A stretch of DNA of 54,497 bases from assembly GCA_964570325.1 (NCBI GenBank), contig CAZMXS010000026.1:1-54497 (forward strand), given 5' to 3'. Source of the DNA: CAZMXS01 sp964570325 (lineage in GTDB: Bacteria > Verrucomicrobiota > Kiritimatiellia > CAIQIC01 > CAZMXS01). Position numbers and translations under genes: made by a program. The notes under the pieces are model-generated. The model had not been told where the DNA came from. It ran no database searches and saw only the letters and a list, made by a program, of their open reading frames with translations. Positions 33,964-43,500 of this stretch are shown here, piece by piece. Within the stretch, counting starts at the first letter, position 1. Each line of letters starts with the position of its first letter.

Positions 33964-35781
33964 TCAAAAAAAGTGCCCGCGCAGCACGGCCTCCGCTGCT
34001 CGCTGCCAAGACCGGCTGAAATTTCCGCGCGCGGGCAAGCGGATGAATATCCGCCGCGAGACACGCCGCCCATGTAAGGATGTGCCGATCAGGCCATCGT
34101 TCACCAAGGGCTTATGCTTTTTCAATTCCGTCGCAAGGTAATCCAGCAGATCGAGCGGCTCCTCGTGCTCCGGTACGAGTACGAACTGCCACAGCAGGTG
34201 TGGCTCGAACCGAATACAGCGATGCATCAATCGCGCCAGTTGCCTGCGATCAGACCAGAAATCGGCGCTGTGGATGACCAGCGCGCGGCGGGTGGCATTT
34301 GGGGCGGGGGCCGCTGGCCTGCGCGGGATAGCGGACGCGCCGCGCCTGGGAGGGCGGGTGTCCCGTGCGCCGATGCGGATAACGGTTCGCGCCGCATACA
34401 AATCCGGCAGGCGGCGGCCGACGAAATGCAGCGCCGGATCGTCGTAGATGCTGCCGGCGCGGCGCGGGAAACTGTCATTCAACCGCCGCATTTCCAGCCG
34501 ACTCATGGCTTCAGTCTCGCAGACGGCATAGGGTGGGCGCGCCTCTGCGCGCAGGTTCCAGCGCCGGTGTTCGGCCCGCAATTCCGTACCGGGCAGGAGG
34601 AGGGTTTGCATGCATTGCACGTCCGTATGAACAAAGCGGCGGGCCCAACGGATATCGCGGCAGACGCCGCGCACGGTTTGGCCCGGCAGACCGTACATCA
34701 GGTCAAGCGTGACGCGGATGCCCGCCGCCGTCAACGCGCGGATGCCGGCAGTCAGCCGGTCGGGCGCGTGCGGGCGCCGGATCTGGCGAAGAACGCGCGC
34801 GTCGCCGCTTTGCGCGCCGACCTCCACCCCGGTGAAACCGGCGCGGGCCATGCGCCGCGCAATCGGTGCGGTGATCCAGTCGGCGCGGATTTCGCCGAAG
34901 AGTTCCACCCGGCGCGGGTGGTTGAGCCGGATCAAACCGTCGAGCAATGCGTCAAAATCCGGGTGCGCGTTTAATGTTGGATCCACGAAACGGATTTCCC
35001 GCGCGCCGCGCGCCAGCGCCTGCGCGATGCGGCGCAGCGCGGCGTCCACGGAAAGGTGACTGAGCCGTCCGCGGTGCCGATGGTAAACGCAGTAACTGCA
35101 CCGCATCGGACAGCCGCGCTGGGTTTCCAGATAGACGAAGCCGTTGGCGTCCGGCTGCCAAACGGGATCGCAAACCGGCGGGAGCAGATCGGGCAGCGCG
35201 ACATGGGGCGGCGCGTTTGCGCCCCAAGTGTAGGATCCGTCTTTCAAGCGCCAAGCCACATTGCGGTAGTTCGTCCGGCCGCCGTTGAGCAGTGCGCGCA
35301 TAATGGCGGGGAAGACCGGTTCGCCATCGCCGACGACGATGGCATCCGCCACGCCGGCGCGAAACAGGAAGGGGTGTTCGGCGGCGGCCTCGGGACCGCC
35401 GACCACAATCCGGGTGGCCGGCCGTGCCTGGCGCAACCGGCGTAGCAGGGCCAGGGTGCGTTCAATGTTCCAGAGATAGAGCGTCGCCGCGATCACATCG
35501 GGCCGTTGTTTGAGGAGCCAGGTCAGCAATTGGCGATCATCCCAGGCATCGGCCGCCGGCGGCCAGCGGGTAAGGCGCAAGCGCCTTCCGACCGCGCCGG
35601 TGTGGAGGGCGCGCGCGAGATAGGCGGCGGCGAGCGGGACGTTTTCGATCAGCGGGCGCGGCGCATGGTCGAGATGCGGCAATTGCAAAAAAACGAGATG
35701 ATGACGCGCTGGGTCCACGGGATCGGCAGCGTAGCGCGCGGGCCGCATCCGGGCCAGAACAAAGCGGCTGGAGCTTTTCAC
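33964..35781 (-). CDS. B12-binding-type radical SAM protein
   Basis: An N-terminal cobalamin-binding-like Rossmann region at about 30-190 (PDVIAATLYLWNIERTLALL, RIVVGGPEAA, VGDGEPVFP) is followed by a radical SAM barrel. Its cluster motif CPMRCSYC begins at residue 224 from the GTG start used here. Further barrel motifs are EIRFVDPTLN, GVEVGAQSGD and VTLDLMYGLPGQT. This architecture is shared by many B12-dependent methyltransferases and oxidoreductases; the substrate cannot be told. The frame is open to 35892, but the extra segment contains an Ile-Arg repeat unlike protein and has no ribosome site, so GTG 35781 is preferred. It ends with a basic tail (RRVSRRIFIRL). It is convergent with chorismate mutase, about 57 bases apart. 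Confidence 0.88.
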   Translation of the reverse strand: MKSSSRFVLARMRPARYAADPVDPARHHLVFLQLPHLDHAPRPLIENVPLAAAYLARALHTGAVGRRLRLTRWPPAADAWDDRQLLTWLLKQRPDVIAATLYLWNIERTLALLRRLRQARPATRIVVGGPEAAAEHPFLFRAGVADAIVVGDGEPVFPAIMRALLNGGRTNYRNVAWRLKDGSYTWGANAPPHVALPDLLPPVCDPVWQPDANGFVYLETQRGCPMRCSYCVYHRHRGRLSHLSVDAALRRIAQALARGAREIRFVDPTLNAHPDFDALLDGLIRLNHPRRVELFGEIRADWITAPIARRMARAGFTGVEVGAQSGDARVLRQIRRPHAPDRLTAGIRALTAAGIRVTLDLMYGLPGQTVRGVCRDIRWARRFVHTDVQCMQTLLLPGTELRAEHRRWNLRAEARPPYAVCETEAMSRLEMRRLNDSFPRRAGSIYDDPALHFVGRRLPDLYAARTVIRIGARDTRPPRRGASAIPRRPAAPAPNATRRALVIHSADFWSDRRQLARLMHRCIRFEPHLLWQFVLVPEHEEPLDLLDYLATELKKHKPLVNDGLIGTSLHGRRVSRRIFIRLPARGNFSRSWQRAAEAVLRGHFF

Positions 35782-36029
35782 CGGTCGGGCTCCATTCCGA
35801 CCGCGAACGAGGATTTGACCGCGGATTGCACGGATGGCGCGGATGCTGGAATCCAGGCCCGTAGCCATGAACAACGCGCGAGTGGCCGACAAGCGCCGGC
35901 ACGCGATGGGAGCCGCCCGCCCCGCCCGCTGCCCGGCTTTCCTTTCAGACTGACAAGGCCGGCGGTATTCTGCTACTGAATCGCGCTCGGGAGGTTACGC
36001 CATGGAAACTGAAAACCAAGGGAGACAAC

Positions 36030-36527
36030 ATGAAAATTAGCGCATTGCGGTTGGCAATTGGTTGGTGGCTGTGGCTGGGTGTGGCCCTGGTCCTGGCGGA
36101 ACCCCCGCCCCCGCCGCCGCCCGCGCCCACGGCATCGGCCGCTGCGGCTACGATCGGCAAGTGGTTCAAGGCCTATGCGGCGCGAGATGCCGAGGCGATG
36201 CTGGCGCTGGTGGCACCGGATGAGCGGGCGGTGTTCATCAGCGCGGAAGCCACGTTGATCGGCGCCGCCGCATTGCGCGAGAACCTGGTCCGGCACTTGC
36301 AGGAGTGCGAACAGATCGTGGTCACGCCGGCGCGGATCAGTGTCGGAGCCAAGGGCGAGTTCGCGTACGCGTTTGCGCCGGTGGCGGTGGACATCACCCG
36401 GGCCGGGAAGCCGGAACACCACGAGCTGCGCTTCACGGCGGTGTTGGAATGGCGGGACGCACAATGGCTGATCGTTCAGATGCATAACTCCGTGCCAATC
36501 GCGAAACCCGTGGAAGCCGGCGAATAA
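36030..36527 (+). CDS. Small secreted NTF2/SnoaL-like protein
   Basis: A 165-residue protein with a signal peptide (LAIGWWLWLGVALVLA), a proline run (PPPPPPPAPTA) and an NTF2/SnoaL-fold domain at about 40-150: TIGKWFKAYAARDAEAMLAL, then ISVGAKGEFAYAFAPVAVDI and ELRFTAVLEWRDAQWLIVQMH. In this fold the cone-shaped cavity binds ligands or is catalytic, but no specific function can be named. AGGGAGAC precedes the ATG. The hairpin at 36531 follows the stop. Confidence 0.82.
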   Translation: MKISALRLAIGWWLWLGVALVLAEPPPPPPPAPTASAAAATIGKWFKAYAARDAEAMLALVAPDERAVFISAEATLIGAAALRENLVRHLQECEQIVVTPARISVGAKGEFAYAFAPVAVDITRAGKPEHHELRFTAVLEWRDAQWLIVQMHNSVPIAKPVEAGE

Positions 36528-36530
36528 TTC

Positions 36531-36546
36531 CCCCGGTTTGCCGGGG
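36531..36546. terminator. Hairpin between convergent genes
   Basis: CCCCGG-TTTG-CCGGGG lies right after the NTF2-like stop and 40 bases from the stop of the convergent repeat protein; it is followed by CATTTCACT, a weak T-rich tail. Confidence 0.5.
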
Positions 36547-36587
36547 CATTTCACTCTGCCGGCTTGCCCTTTGATTTGCGCCCTGCC

Positions 36588-39500
36588 TTACGGTAGGTGC
36601 ACGCCGGTCCGGTACTGCCGGCGTGGGCCGTCGTTGGTCACGGTCAGCGTGACGGCGCTGTGATCCGGGTTGCCCGGCACATTCTTGCCCAGCGGCGCCC
36701 AGACCTGGTCCCCAAGCAGGCTGTCGGTGTAGTACGCGTCATAACGGCGGTCGGGCGAAGTCGGCGGGCCGGCCTTCAACTCCAGCACGGCCATGCCGGT
36801 GACATTCGTGATGTCCGGATTATAGAACGACGCGGCGTTGGTGGGGTCGGTGTCGGCCACGTACTCGTCGCCGTTCGGCGCAGTGTCGCCGTCGTTATCG
36901 TGCGCCGCCTTGTTGGTGCTGGTTAGCCCGTATTTCTGCCACCAGGACGCCGGGATGCCGTCCCAGTATTCCTCGCCGCCGGCGCTGAAGCCGACCACGG
37001 CAATGTCGTCAATGTTCAGAATCTCATTGTTGTTGTCGGTGGCGGCGCTGACCCGCACGGCGATCGAGGTGGCTGTGTCGGGAATGTTGACGCGCAGCGT
37101 GGCGTAGTTGTTGCTGCTGAGCGCGCCCTGTGGCGCGGCCCGGATGATCGGCACGCCGGCGGCCGTGAAGGCGGTCAACCCGCTGGAGAACGGCCAACGC
37201 GCGTTGTTGTTGCCGTTGAGTTGAATATCAGCCGTTCCGCCGAACGCGGCGCCGTCAAGCGCTGCGTATACGCGCACGTAGTCGCCTGCATCCATGCCAT
37301 TGCTGGTGTTGCTGGCCACGCTGGAGACGCGAACCAGCAGACAGCGCGCGGTGTAGGTTTGGCTGATGGCGCTGCTGGCCAGGTCAACCGATGTCGCCAC
37401 GCCGATGACCTGCCATGAGTAGGTCCCGGTGCGGATGCGCTCGCCCGGCGGGGAGTTGATGGCCGGGTTGTCGGACGACACTTGCTCGCCGCCGGAGACG
37501 ATGGTCCACGTGTCGGCCGGCTCGAAGCCCTGGAAAAGGAGGACATTGGTCGGCACGGGCGGCGGGGGAACGTCCAACGTCGTGAAGCTCTGCTGGTTGC
37601 CGTAGCTCAGGCCGACGACGTTCGAAGCGTACGCTCGGACGTAGTACAGCGTGTTCGCCGCGAGTCCGGCGAGGTTGGTGCTGAAGGCCGCGTCGCCGCT
37701 GCCGCACGCCAGGCATGTGCTGTTGCCGAAGCCGGGGGTGGCGTTGGTGCCATAGCAAACACCCTTGCCGAGCACGGCCGCGCCACCGTTGGTCGTGATG
37801 CTGCCGCCGACCGTTGCAGTGTTGGTGCTGACGTTGGACGGCGTGTCGGTGAGGACCGTCGGCGCGTTGGTTACGGGGTCGGTGAAGCCGATCACCTCGA
37901 TATCGTCCAGATTCCAGATTTCGGTCAGGTCGTTGTTCCGGGCGTCGATCCGCACGGCGATCGAGTTGGCGCTGTCCGGAAGGTTGACCATGAACGTCGC
38001 GTAGTTGTTGGTGTTCAGCCCGCCTTGCGGCGCGGCGGCGGCGACGGTTTCGCCCGCAGCCACGACCAGGGTCAGGGCGGCGTCATACCCCCACTTTGAA
38101 TTGTTATTACCCACCAGGTAGATATTGCTGCCGGCGAAGCCCGCGCCGTCAAGCGCGACGAACAGTTTGACGTAGTCGGTCGAATCGCTGCCGCCGGCGG
38201 CGTTGGTCGAGGTGCTGGAGAGGCGGACAAACAGCTTGCGGCCGAAGTAGCCGGCGATCGAGGTGTCGGCCAGGTCGAGCGTGCCCGTGGAGCCGTTGAT
38301 CTGCCAGGAGTTCGCGCCGGTGCGGATGCGCTGGTTGGCCGGCGTGTCGTCTGCGCCGGTCGCGGCGGAAATTTTGTCGGCGCCGGCCGCAATGGTCCAG
38401 CCGTCGCCCGGCTCGAAGCCCTGGAACAGCAGCCGATTGGTCGCAACCAGCAGCGTGCGGAAACTGGTTTCATTGCCGTAAGCGAGGCCGACGCTGTTGG
38501 AGGCGTAAGCGCGGACGTAATACAGCGTGTCTTTTGCCAGCCCGAGGACATTGGTGGCGAAGGCCGCCTCGCCGGCGCCGCAGGCCAGGCAGATGCCGTT
38601 GCCGAAGCCCGGGGTGGCGTTGGTGCCGTAGCAGATGCCCTTGTCGAGCACGGGCGCACCGCCGTTGGTGACGATGCCGCCGCCGAGCACGGCCCGGTTG
38701 GTGCTGAAGTCCGTGACCGCGTCCGTTTGTACGGTGGGCGCGTTGGTGGTCGCGCCGGTGCGGGCGACCACCTGGATGTCGTCAATGTTCCAGATCTCGG
38801 TTGCGGCATTATTTAACGCGGAAACCCGGACGGCAATGGACGTGGCCGAATCCGGCAGCGTGACCCGCAGGGTCGCGTAGTTGGTCACATTGAGGTTGGC
38901 ATATGGCGCGGCCGCCGCCAGCGGTTGACCGGCCACGGTGACCGCCGTGAGGATGGCGCCGTAATTCCAGCGGGAGTTGTTGTTTCCGGCCAGCGCGATG
39001 TCGGGCGTGAGGCCGAAGTCCGCGCCGTTCAGGGCGGCATATACCTTGACGTTGTCCAACGTGTCCGCGCCGCCGTTGGTGCTTGAAGTGCTGGAGACGT
39101 GGACCAGCAGCTTGCGCGACAGGCGGGCGGGTACGGCAACCTGTGCCAGGGTGACCGTGGCGCTGCCATTGTTGACCTGCCATGAATTGGCGCCGGTGCG
39201 GATCCGCGCGAGCGGCGGTTGATCAGCGGCGCCGTCGGCGCCGCTGATGTTGCCCCCGCCGCTGACAATCGTCCAAGTGTCAGTTGGCTCAAAACTTTGC
39301 CACAGCAGCGTGATGGTTTCGCCCGGATGCTCCAGCGTGATGAAATTGCTGACGGAACCGTAAACCAGTCCTTCGCTGTTGGAGGCGTACGCGCGGTAGT
39401 AGTAGCGCGTATCCGCGTACAGTCCGGTCAGGTTGGTGGAGAAGGAGCCATCGCCGTTGCCGCACTCCACGACGGTGCTGTTCAGCAGGGTGGGCAGCGG

Positions 39501-40265
39501 ATCAAAGCCATAGCAGATGCCGCGGCCAAGGACTGGCGCCCCGCCGTTGGTGACGATGGTTCCGCCAACGGTTGCGCGATCCACATCGAGCCCGGAGGCG
39601 GCGTCGGTCTCCACCGTTGGCGGGTTGGTGATTATGCCGCTGAATCCCGTAACCTCGACATCGTCAATGTTCCAGTATTCATTGGTATCGTCATTGCGGG
39701 CCGTCACGCGCACGGCGATGGACGTGGCGCTATCCGGGATGGTGACCTGAAGGGTGGCGTAGTTGTTGCTGCTCTGCCCGCCCTGGGGCGCCGCGAGGGA
39801 GATGGCCGAGCCGGCGGCCACGGTGCCTGTCAGGTTTCCCCAGTAGCCCCAGCGCGCGTTACTGTTGCCCTGCAAGTGGATGTTGGATCCGCCGAACGCC
39901 GCACCATCCAGCGCCACATACACGCGGATATAATCTGTGGCGTCCGCGCCATTGACGCTGGTGTGCGACGTGCTGGAAAGCCGGACGGCCAGTTTACGGC
40001 CGGAATAACCCGTAATATTGGCGCTGGCCAGTTCAAAGTTAGTGATGGCATTGCTGACTTGCCAGGAATACGATCCCGTGCGGATCCGTTGGCTGGGTGG
40101 ATACTCCCCTGCGCCGTCGGCATTGCTGATGAGCTCGGCGCCGCTGATAATGGTCCAGGGGTCGCCCGGTTCAAAGCCTTGAAATAGAATCTGATCTTGA
40201 GCGCGGGCGGAAAGGGAGAAGAACAGGGCTATCAGGAACGCAACCGCAGCAACGTGTGTGCGCAT
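36588..40265 (-). CDS. Secreted repeat protein: four lectin-like modules alternating with FN3-like units
   Basis: 1225-residue exported protein with a signal peptide ending SARAQ. Four modules of about 190 residues each start with LLFQGFEPGDTWTI-type sequence, pass RIRTGxxSWQV and end in WNIDDIEV. Three FN3-like units of about 100 residues separate them (TVGGTIVTNGGAPVLGRGIC, then YYRAYASNSEGLVYG). An EF-hand-like DNDGD...DPTN linker at about 1110-1150 and the shared C-terminal domain (RQYRTGVHLP) follow. ATG 40265 is chosen because GGAGG lies 6 bases before it and a signal peptide follows; the open frame extends 35 codons further. It is divergent from the C25 protease gene, 237 bases away, which carries three copies of a related module. 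The likely role is surface binding, perhaps to glycans; the lectin-like label is structural guesswork. Confidence 0.82.
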   Translation of the reverse strand: MRTHVAAVAFLIALFFSLSARAQDQILFQGFEPGDPWTIISGAELISNADGAGEYPPSQRIRTGSYSWQVSNAITNFELASANITGYSGRKLAVRLSSTSHTSVNGADATDYIRVYVALDGAAFGGSNIHLQGNSNARWGYWGNLTGTVAAGSAISLAAPQGGQSSNNYATLQVTIPDSATSIAVRVTARNDDTNEYWNIDDVEVTGFSGIITNPPTVETDAASGLDVDRATVGGTIVTNGGAPVLGRGICYGFDPLPTLLNSTVVECGNGDGSFSTNLTGLYADTRYYYRAYASNSEGLVYGSVSNFITLEHPGETITLLWQSFEPTDTWTIVSGGGNISGADGAADQPPLARIRTGANSWQVNNGSATVTLAQVAVPARLSRKLLVHVSSTSSTNGGADTLDNVKVYAALNGADFGLTPDIALAGNNNSRWNYGAILTAVTVAGQPLAAAAPYANLNVTNYATLRVTLPDSATSIAVRVSALNNAATEIWNIDDIQVVARTGATTNAPTVQTDAVTDFSTNRAVLGGGIVTNGGAPVLDKGICYGTNATPGFGNGICLACGAGEAAFATNVLGLAKDTLYYVRAYASNSVGLAYGNETSFRTLLVATNRLLFQGFEPGDGWTIAAGADKISAATGADDTPANQRIRTGANSWQINGSTGTLDLADTSIAGYFGRKLFVRLSSTSTNAAGGSDSTDYVKLFVALDGAGFAGSNIYLVGNNNSKWGYDAALTLVVAAGETVAAAAPQGGLNTNNYATFMVNLPDSANSIAVRIDARNNDLTEIWNLDDIEVIGFTDPVTNAPTVLTDTPSNVSTNTATVGGSITTNGGAAVLGKGVCYGTNATPGFGNSTCLACGSGDAAFSTNLAGLAANTLYYVRAYASNVVGLSYGNQQSFTTLDVPPPPVPTNVLLFQGFEPADTWTIVSGGEQVSSDNPAINSPPGERIRTGTYSWQVIGVATSVDLASSAISQTYTARCLLVRVSSVASNTSNGMDAGDYVRVYAALDGAAFGGTADIQLNGNNNARWPFSSGLTAFTAAGVPIIRAAPQGALSSNNYATLRVNIPDTATSIAVRVSAATDNNNEILNIDDIAVVGFSAGGEEYWDGIPASWWQKYGLTSTNKAAHDNDGDTAPNGDEYVADTDPTNAASFYNPDITNVTGMAVLELKAGPPTSPDRRYDAYYTDSLLGDQVWAPLGKNVPGNPDHSAVTLTVTNDGPRRQYRTGVHLP

Positions 40266-40502
40266 GCTATACCTCCGTGAAACTGCCATCAGTATATGGC
40301 CTGCGCCGCCGCCTGTCCAGAATGAGTTGATGAGATCGCCGGCAGATGGTTTGCCGCTGTACTTCAACACATCGTTGAAAGTGCGACGTCAAAATTCGCA
40401 TCCTCTGCTTAATCATTTGGTTCATTTGGGGTATAGATAATTTGTTACACACGAGTTGTAGCGGCCGGGATGGGGTGGTTTTTGTGCCTGGAGGTTTGCA
40501 AG
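40266..40502. promoter_or_regulatory. Divergent intergenic region between repeat protein and C25 protease
   Basis: These 237 bases must carry the promoters of both giant genes. GGAGG sites lie 6 bases before the minus-strand ATG at 40265 and about 9 before the plus-strand ATG at 40503. An AT-rich core (TATAGATAATTTGTTACA at 40432-40449) is a candidate -10 area for the protease gene. No operator repeat was recognised. Confidence 0.4.
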
Positions 40503-43500
40503 ATGAAGCATCCATGCGTCTGGCTGGCTTTGTGGTTGGGCGCCGCGCTGGTGACGCGCGCCGCGGAGGTGACGGTCACGTTTGAGTTCCGCGACGACCA
40601 AGTCTCCTTTCATCCGGTGGATGGCTACGAAAAGGTTTTGCTCCAGGACGGCGTACTGCCGGAGGATCCGCCCGGCGCGCCGTGGCTCCCGGCGAAATAT
40701 GTCAACATCCTGATTCCGTCCGGCGCCAAGGTGCTGTCCGTGGCCGCTGTTGCGGATGAAACATTGCTGCGCGCCGGCGTCACGGTTTACCCGGCGCAAC
40801 CGCCGCAGCGCCGGTCGGGCCCGAAAAACCCGTTCGTGCCCGCGGATCCTGCCGCCTACGCGGGGACCGACTTGATTCCCGCGGCTGCCGCGACGCTGGC
40901 TGGCGCGCAGACCATGCATGGCTGCAGCTTTGCTTCCGTCCGGCTCAATCCGATTCGCTATATCCCCGCCGCCGGCGCCGTTTACCTGGCCCGCCGACTA
41001 GCCGTGACGGTCACGTACTCCACCCCGCGCGCCCCGCTGGCCGCGCCCGCGGCCCACCGCGCCGAGCGCATGGCGGATGTAATGGCGCTGGTTGCCAATC
41101 CCGGCGCGCTGGCCGAGATGGCGCCCGCCACGCTCCGCGCGCCCGCCGCCGATACCGCCGGCCAATATCTGATCATCACGCGCGCCGCGCTCAGCAACGC
41201 CTTCAGCGCCCTCGCCGCCCACCGCGCTGCTCGGTTCAATACGAAGGTGTTGACGGTGGAGACGATCACCAATGCCTACGCCGGAACCGATATTCAGCAG
41301 CGCATACGCAATTGCATCACCGATTATTATCAGAATCACGGTTGCCAGTATGTGGTCTTGGGCGGTGACGACACGATCGTGATTGACCGGGATTGCAAGG
41401 TCTCGGTGGACTCCGATGTCGAGTCCAAGATGCCGACTGATCTGTACTATTCGGGTTTGGATGGCACCTGGGACGCCAACGGCAATGGCGTTTATGGCGA
41501 GGTGACCGATAACGTGGACATGGCTTGGGAGGTCATTGTCGGACGCATCCCGGTGCGCACGGCGGCGCAGGCGACCGATTACATTAACAAGCTGATCGCA
41601 TTCGAAAACAGCCCGCCGCTGGCGCTCGCCCGCAAGATCATTCTCGGCGGCATGGTGGCGTGGGACACCTACACCGGCACGGGACGCCCGTCCGACGACG
41701 TCACTACCGATGGCCACGCCGGCTTCCGCGCCACGTCGCATCCGAGCGTCAGCGATTCCGAGATGTGGGATCGCCGGCTTTACCGTGACGGCATCAAGCC
41801 CTATTGGCAGGCCCAGACGATCGGCATCTTTTGCGACACATTGACCTCGTGGGACACCACCACCGCCGGCGATTACCTGGAGAACGCCACGAATGTGCGC
41901 AAACGCTTTAACGAGGGTTGGTGGCATCTATACTTTTCGGGTCACGGTTCCGAGCAGGCCTGGGGGTTGGAGTCCGGCGAGTTTTCCAGCACGGACGGCG
42001 CGGCCCTGACCAATAAAACCTGCTTTGTCTACACGGATGCCTGCCTGACCGGGCATTTTGACGGCACGCCCGAGCCATGCTTGAGCGAAGCGATGCTGCG
42101 CAACGCCGCGGGCGGAGCGCTCATCTACATCGGCTGCAGCCGTTACGGGTGGGGCGAGCCCGATTCCACACCGGCCAGCAACACGTCCGACGGCGGCCCC
42201 TCGACCCAGTACGGATATAAGTATTACCAGCGGCTCTACCAGAGCAATAACGTTACTTGCGGCAAGGCATTTGCGATGCACAAGGCGGACAAGATCGCTC
42301 AGTGCGGCAGCAACGGTTCCGAGCGCTGGATCCAATTCGGCCTGAACCTTCAGGGCGACCCCGCGATCCTGCCGTCGCCGGCCGCCGAGTCGCCGCCGAT
42401 CCTCAATCTAATCGGCAATCGGGCCGTGCAGACGAGCAACAACCTTTCTTTTGTCGTGACGGCGATGAAGACGGATGGCGATCCGGTGACGAACATGTGG
42501 GTGACCGGCAAGCCGGCGTCGGCGTCCTTCGGCTACACGCCAGGCAATACCAACGGCCTGTTTACCTGGACCAATGCCGCGCCGGCGGGTGTTTACACAA
42601 TGGTCTTCTGGGTGGCGGATAATGATGGCAGCGTTTCCGAGACCATTACGGTCAGCGTGACGAACGCCCCGGCCGGCGGCGCCGCCGCCATCCGCTTCCA
42701 AGGGTTTGAGGGTGCGGCGGCCGACACTTGGACCTACACCATGGCGGCCGGGGCCGGGACGATCGCCGTCAGTTCGGATCGCGCGGCGGGCGGAACAAAG
42801 TCGCTGAAACTTTCCGGTTCCAGCGCGGTCAACGCCGATCCATCCGTGGAATTCGCCAACCTCAGCCTTTCGTCCTACAGCGGGGTCCGGCTTTCCATCG
42901 CGTTCAGCGCATCGGGGCCGGATACGGACGATGATCTTTGGCTGGACCTTTCGGATGACAACGGCGCGACGTGGAGTTCGACCAAGCTGGTGGATGGCTA
43001 TGGAAGTTGCAACATTCCTTTTGGCGAAACGCGAACCTACAACCCAACGACGGTCAGCGCGAATCCGTATGTGGTCGCGATCCCCGATGGGACCGCCCAG
43101 CTCAAAGTTCGCATCCGTTACGATGAGAAAGGCACGGCGGCCAATCTGTCGGATCACTACTACCTAGACGATGTCAGCCTGACCGGTACGCCCGGCGGCG
43201 GTTCCCAGAGTCCGCCGATCTTGAATCCAATCGGCGGCAAATCGGTGCAGGTCAGCAATACTTTGTCGTTCGTGGTGACGGCAACCAAGACCGATGGCGA
43301 CCCGGTGACGAACATGTGGGTGACCGGCAAGCCGGCGGCGGCATCCTTCGGCTACACGCCCGGCAACACCAACGGCCTGTTCACCTGGACCAATGCCGCG
43401 CCGGCGGGCGTCTACACGATGGTTTTCTGGGCAGCCGACAACGACGGCAGCGATTCCGAGGAGGTCACGATCACGGTCACCAATCCCGTCGGCGGGAGTG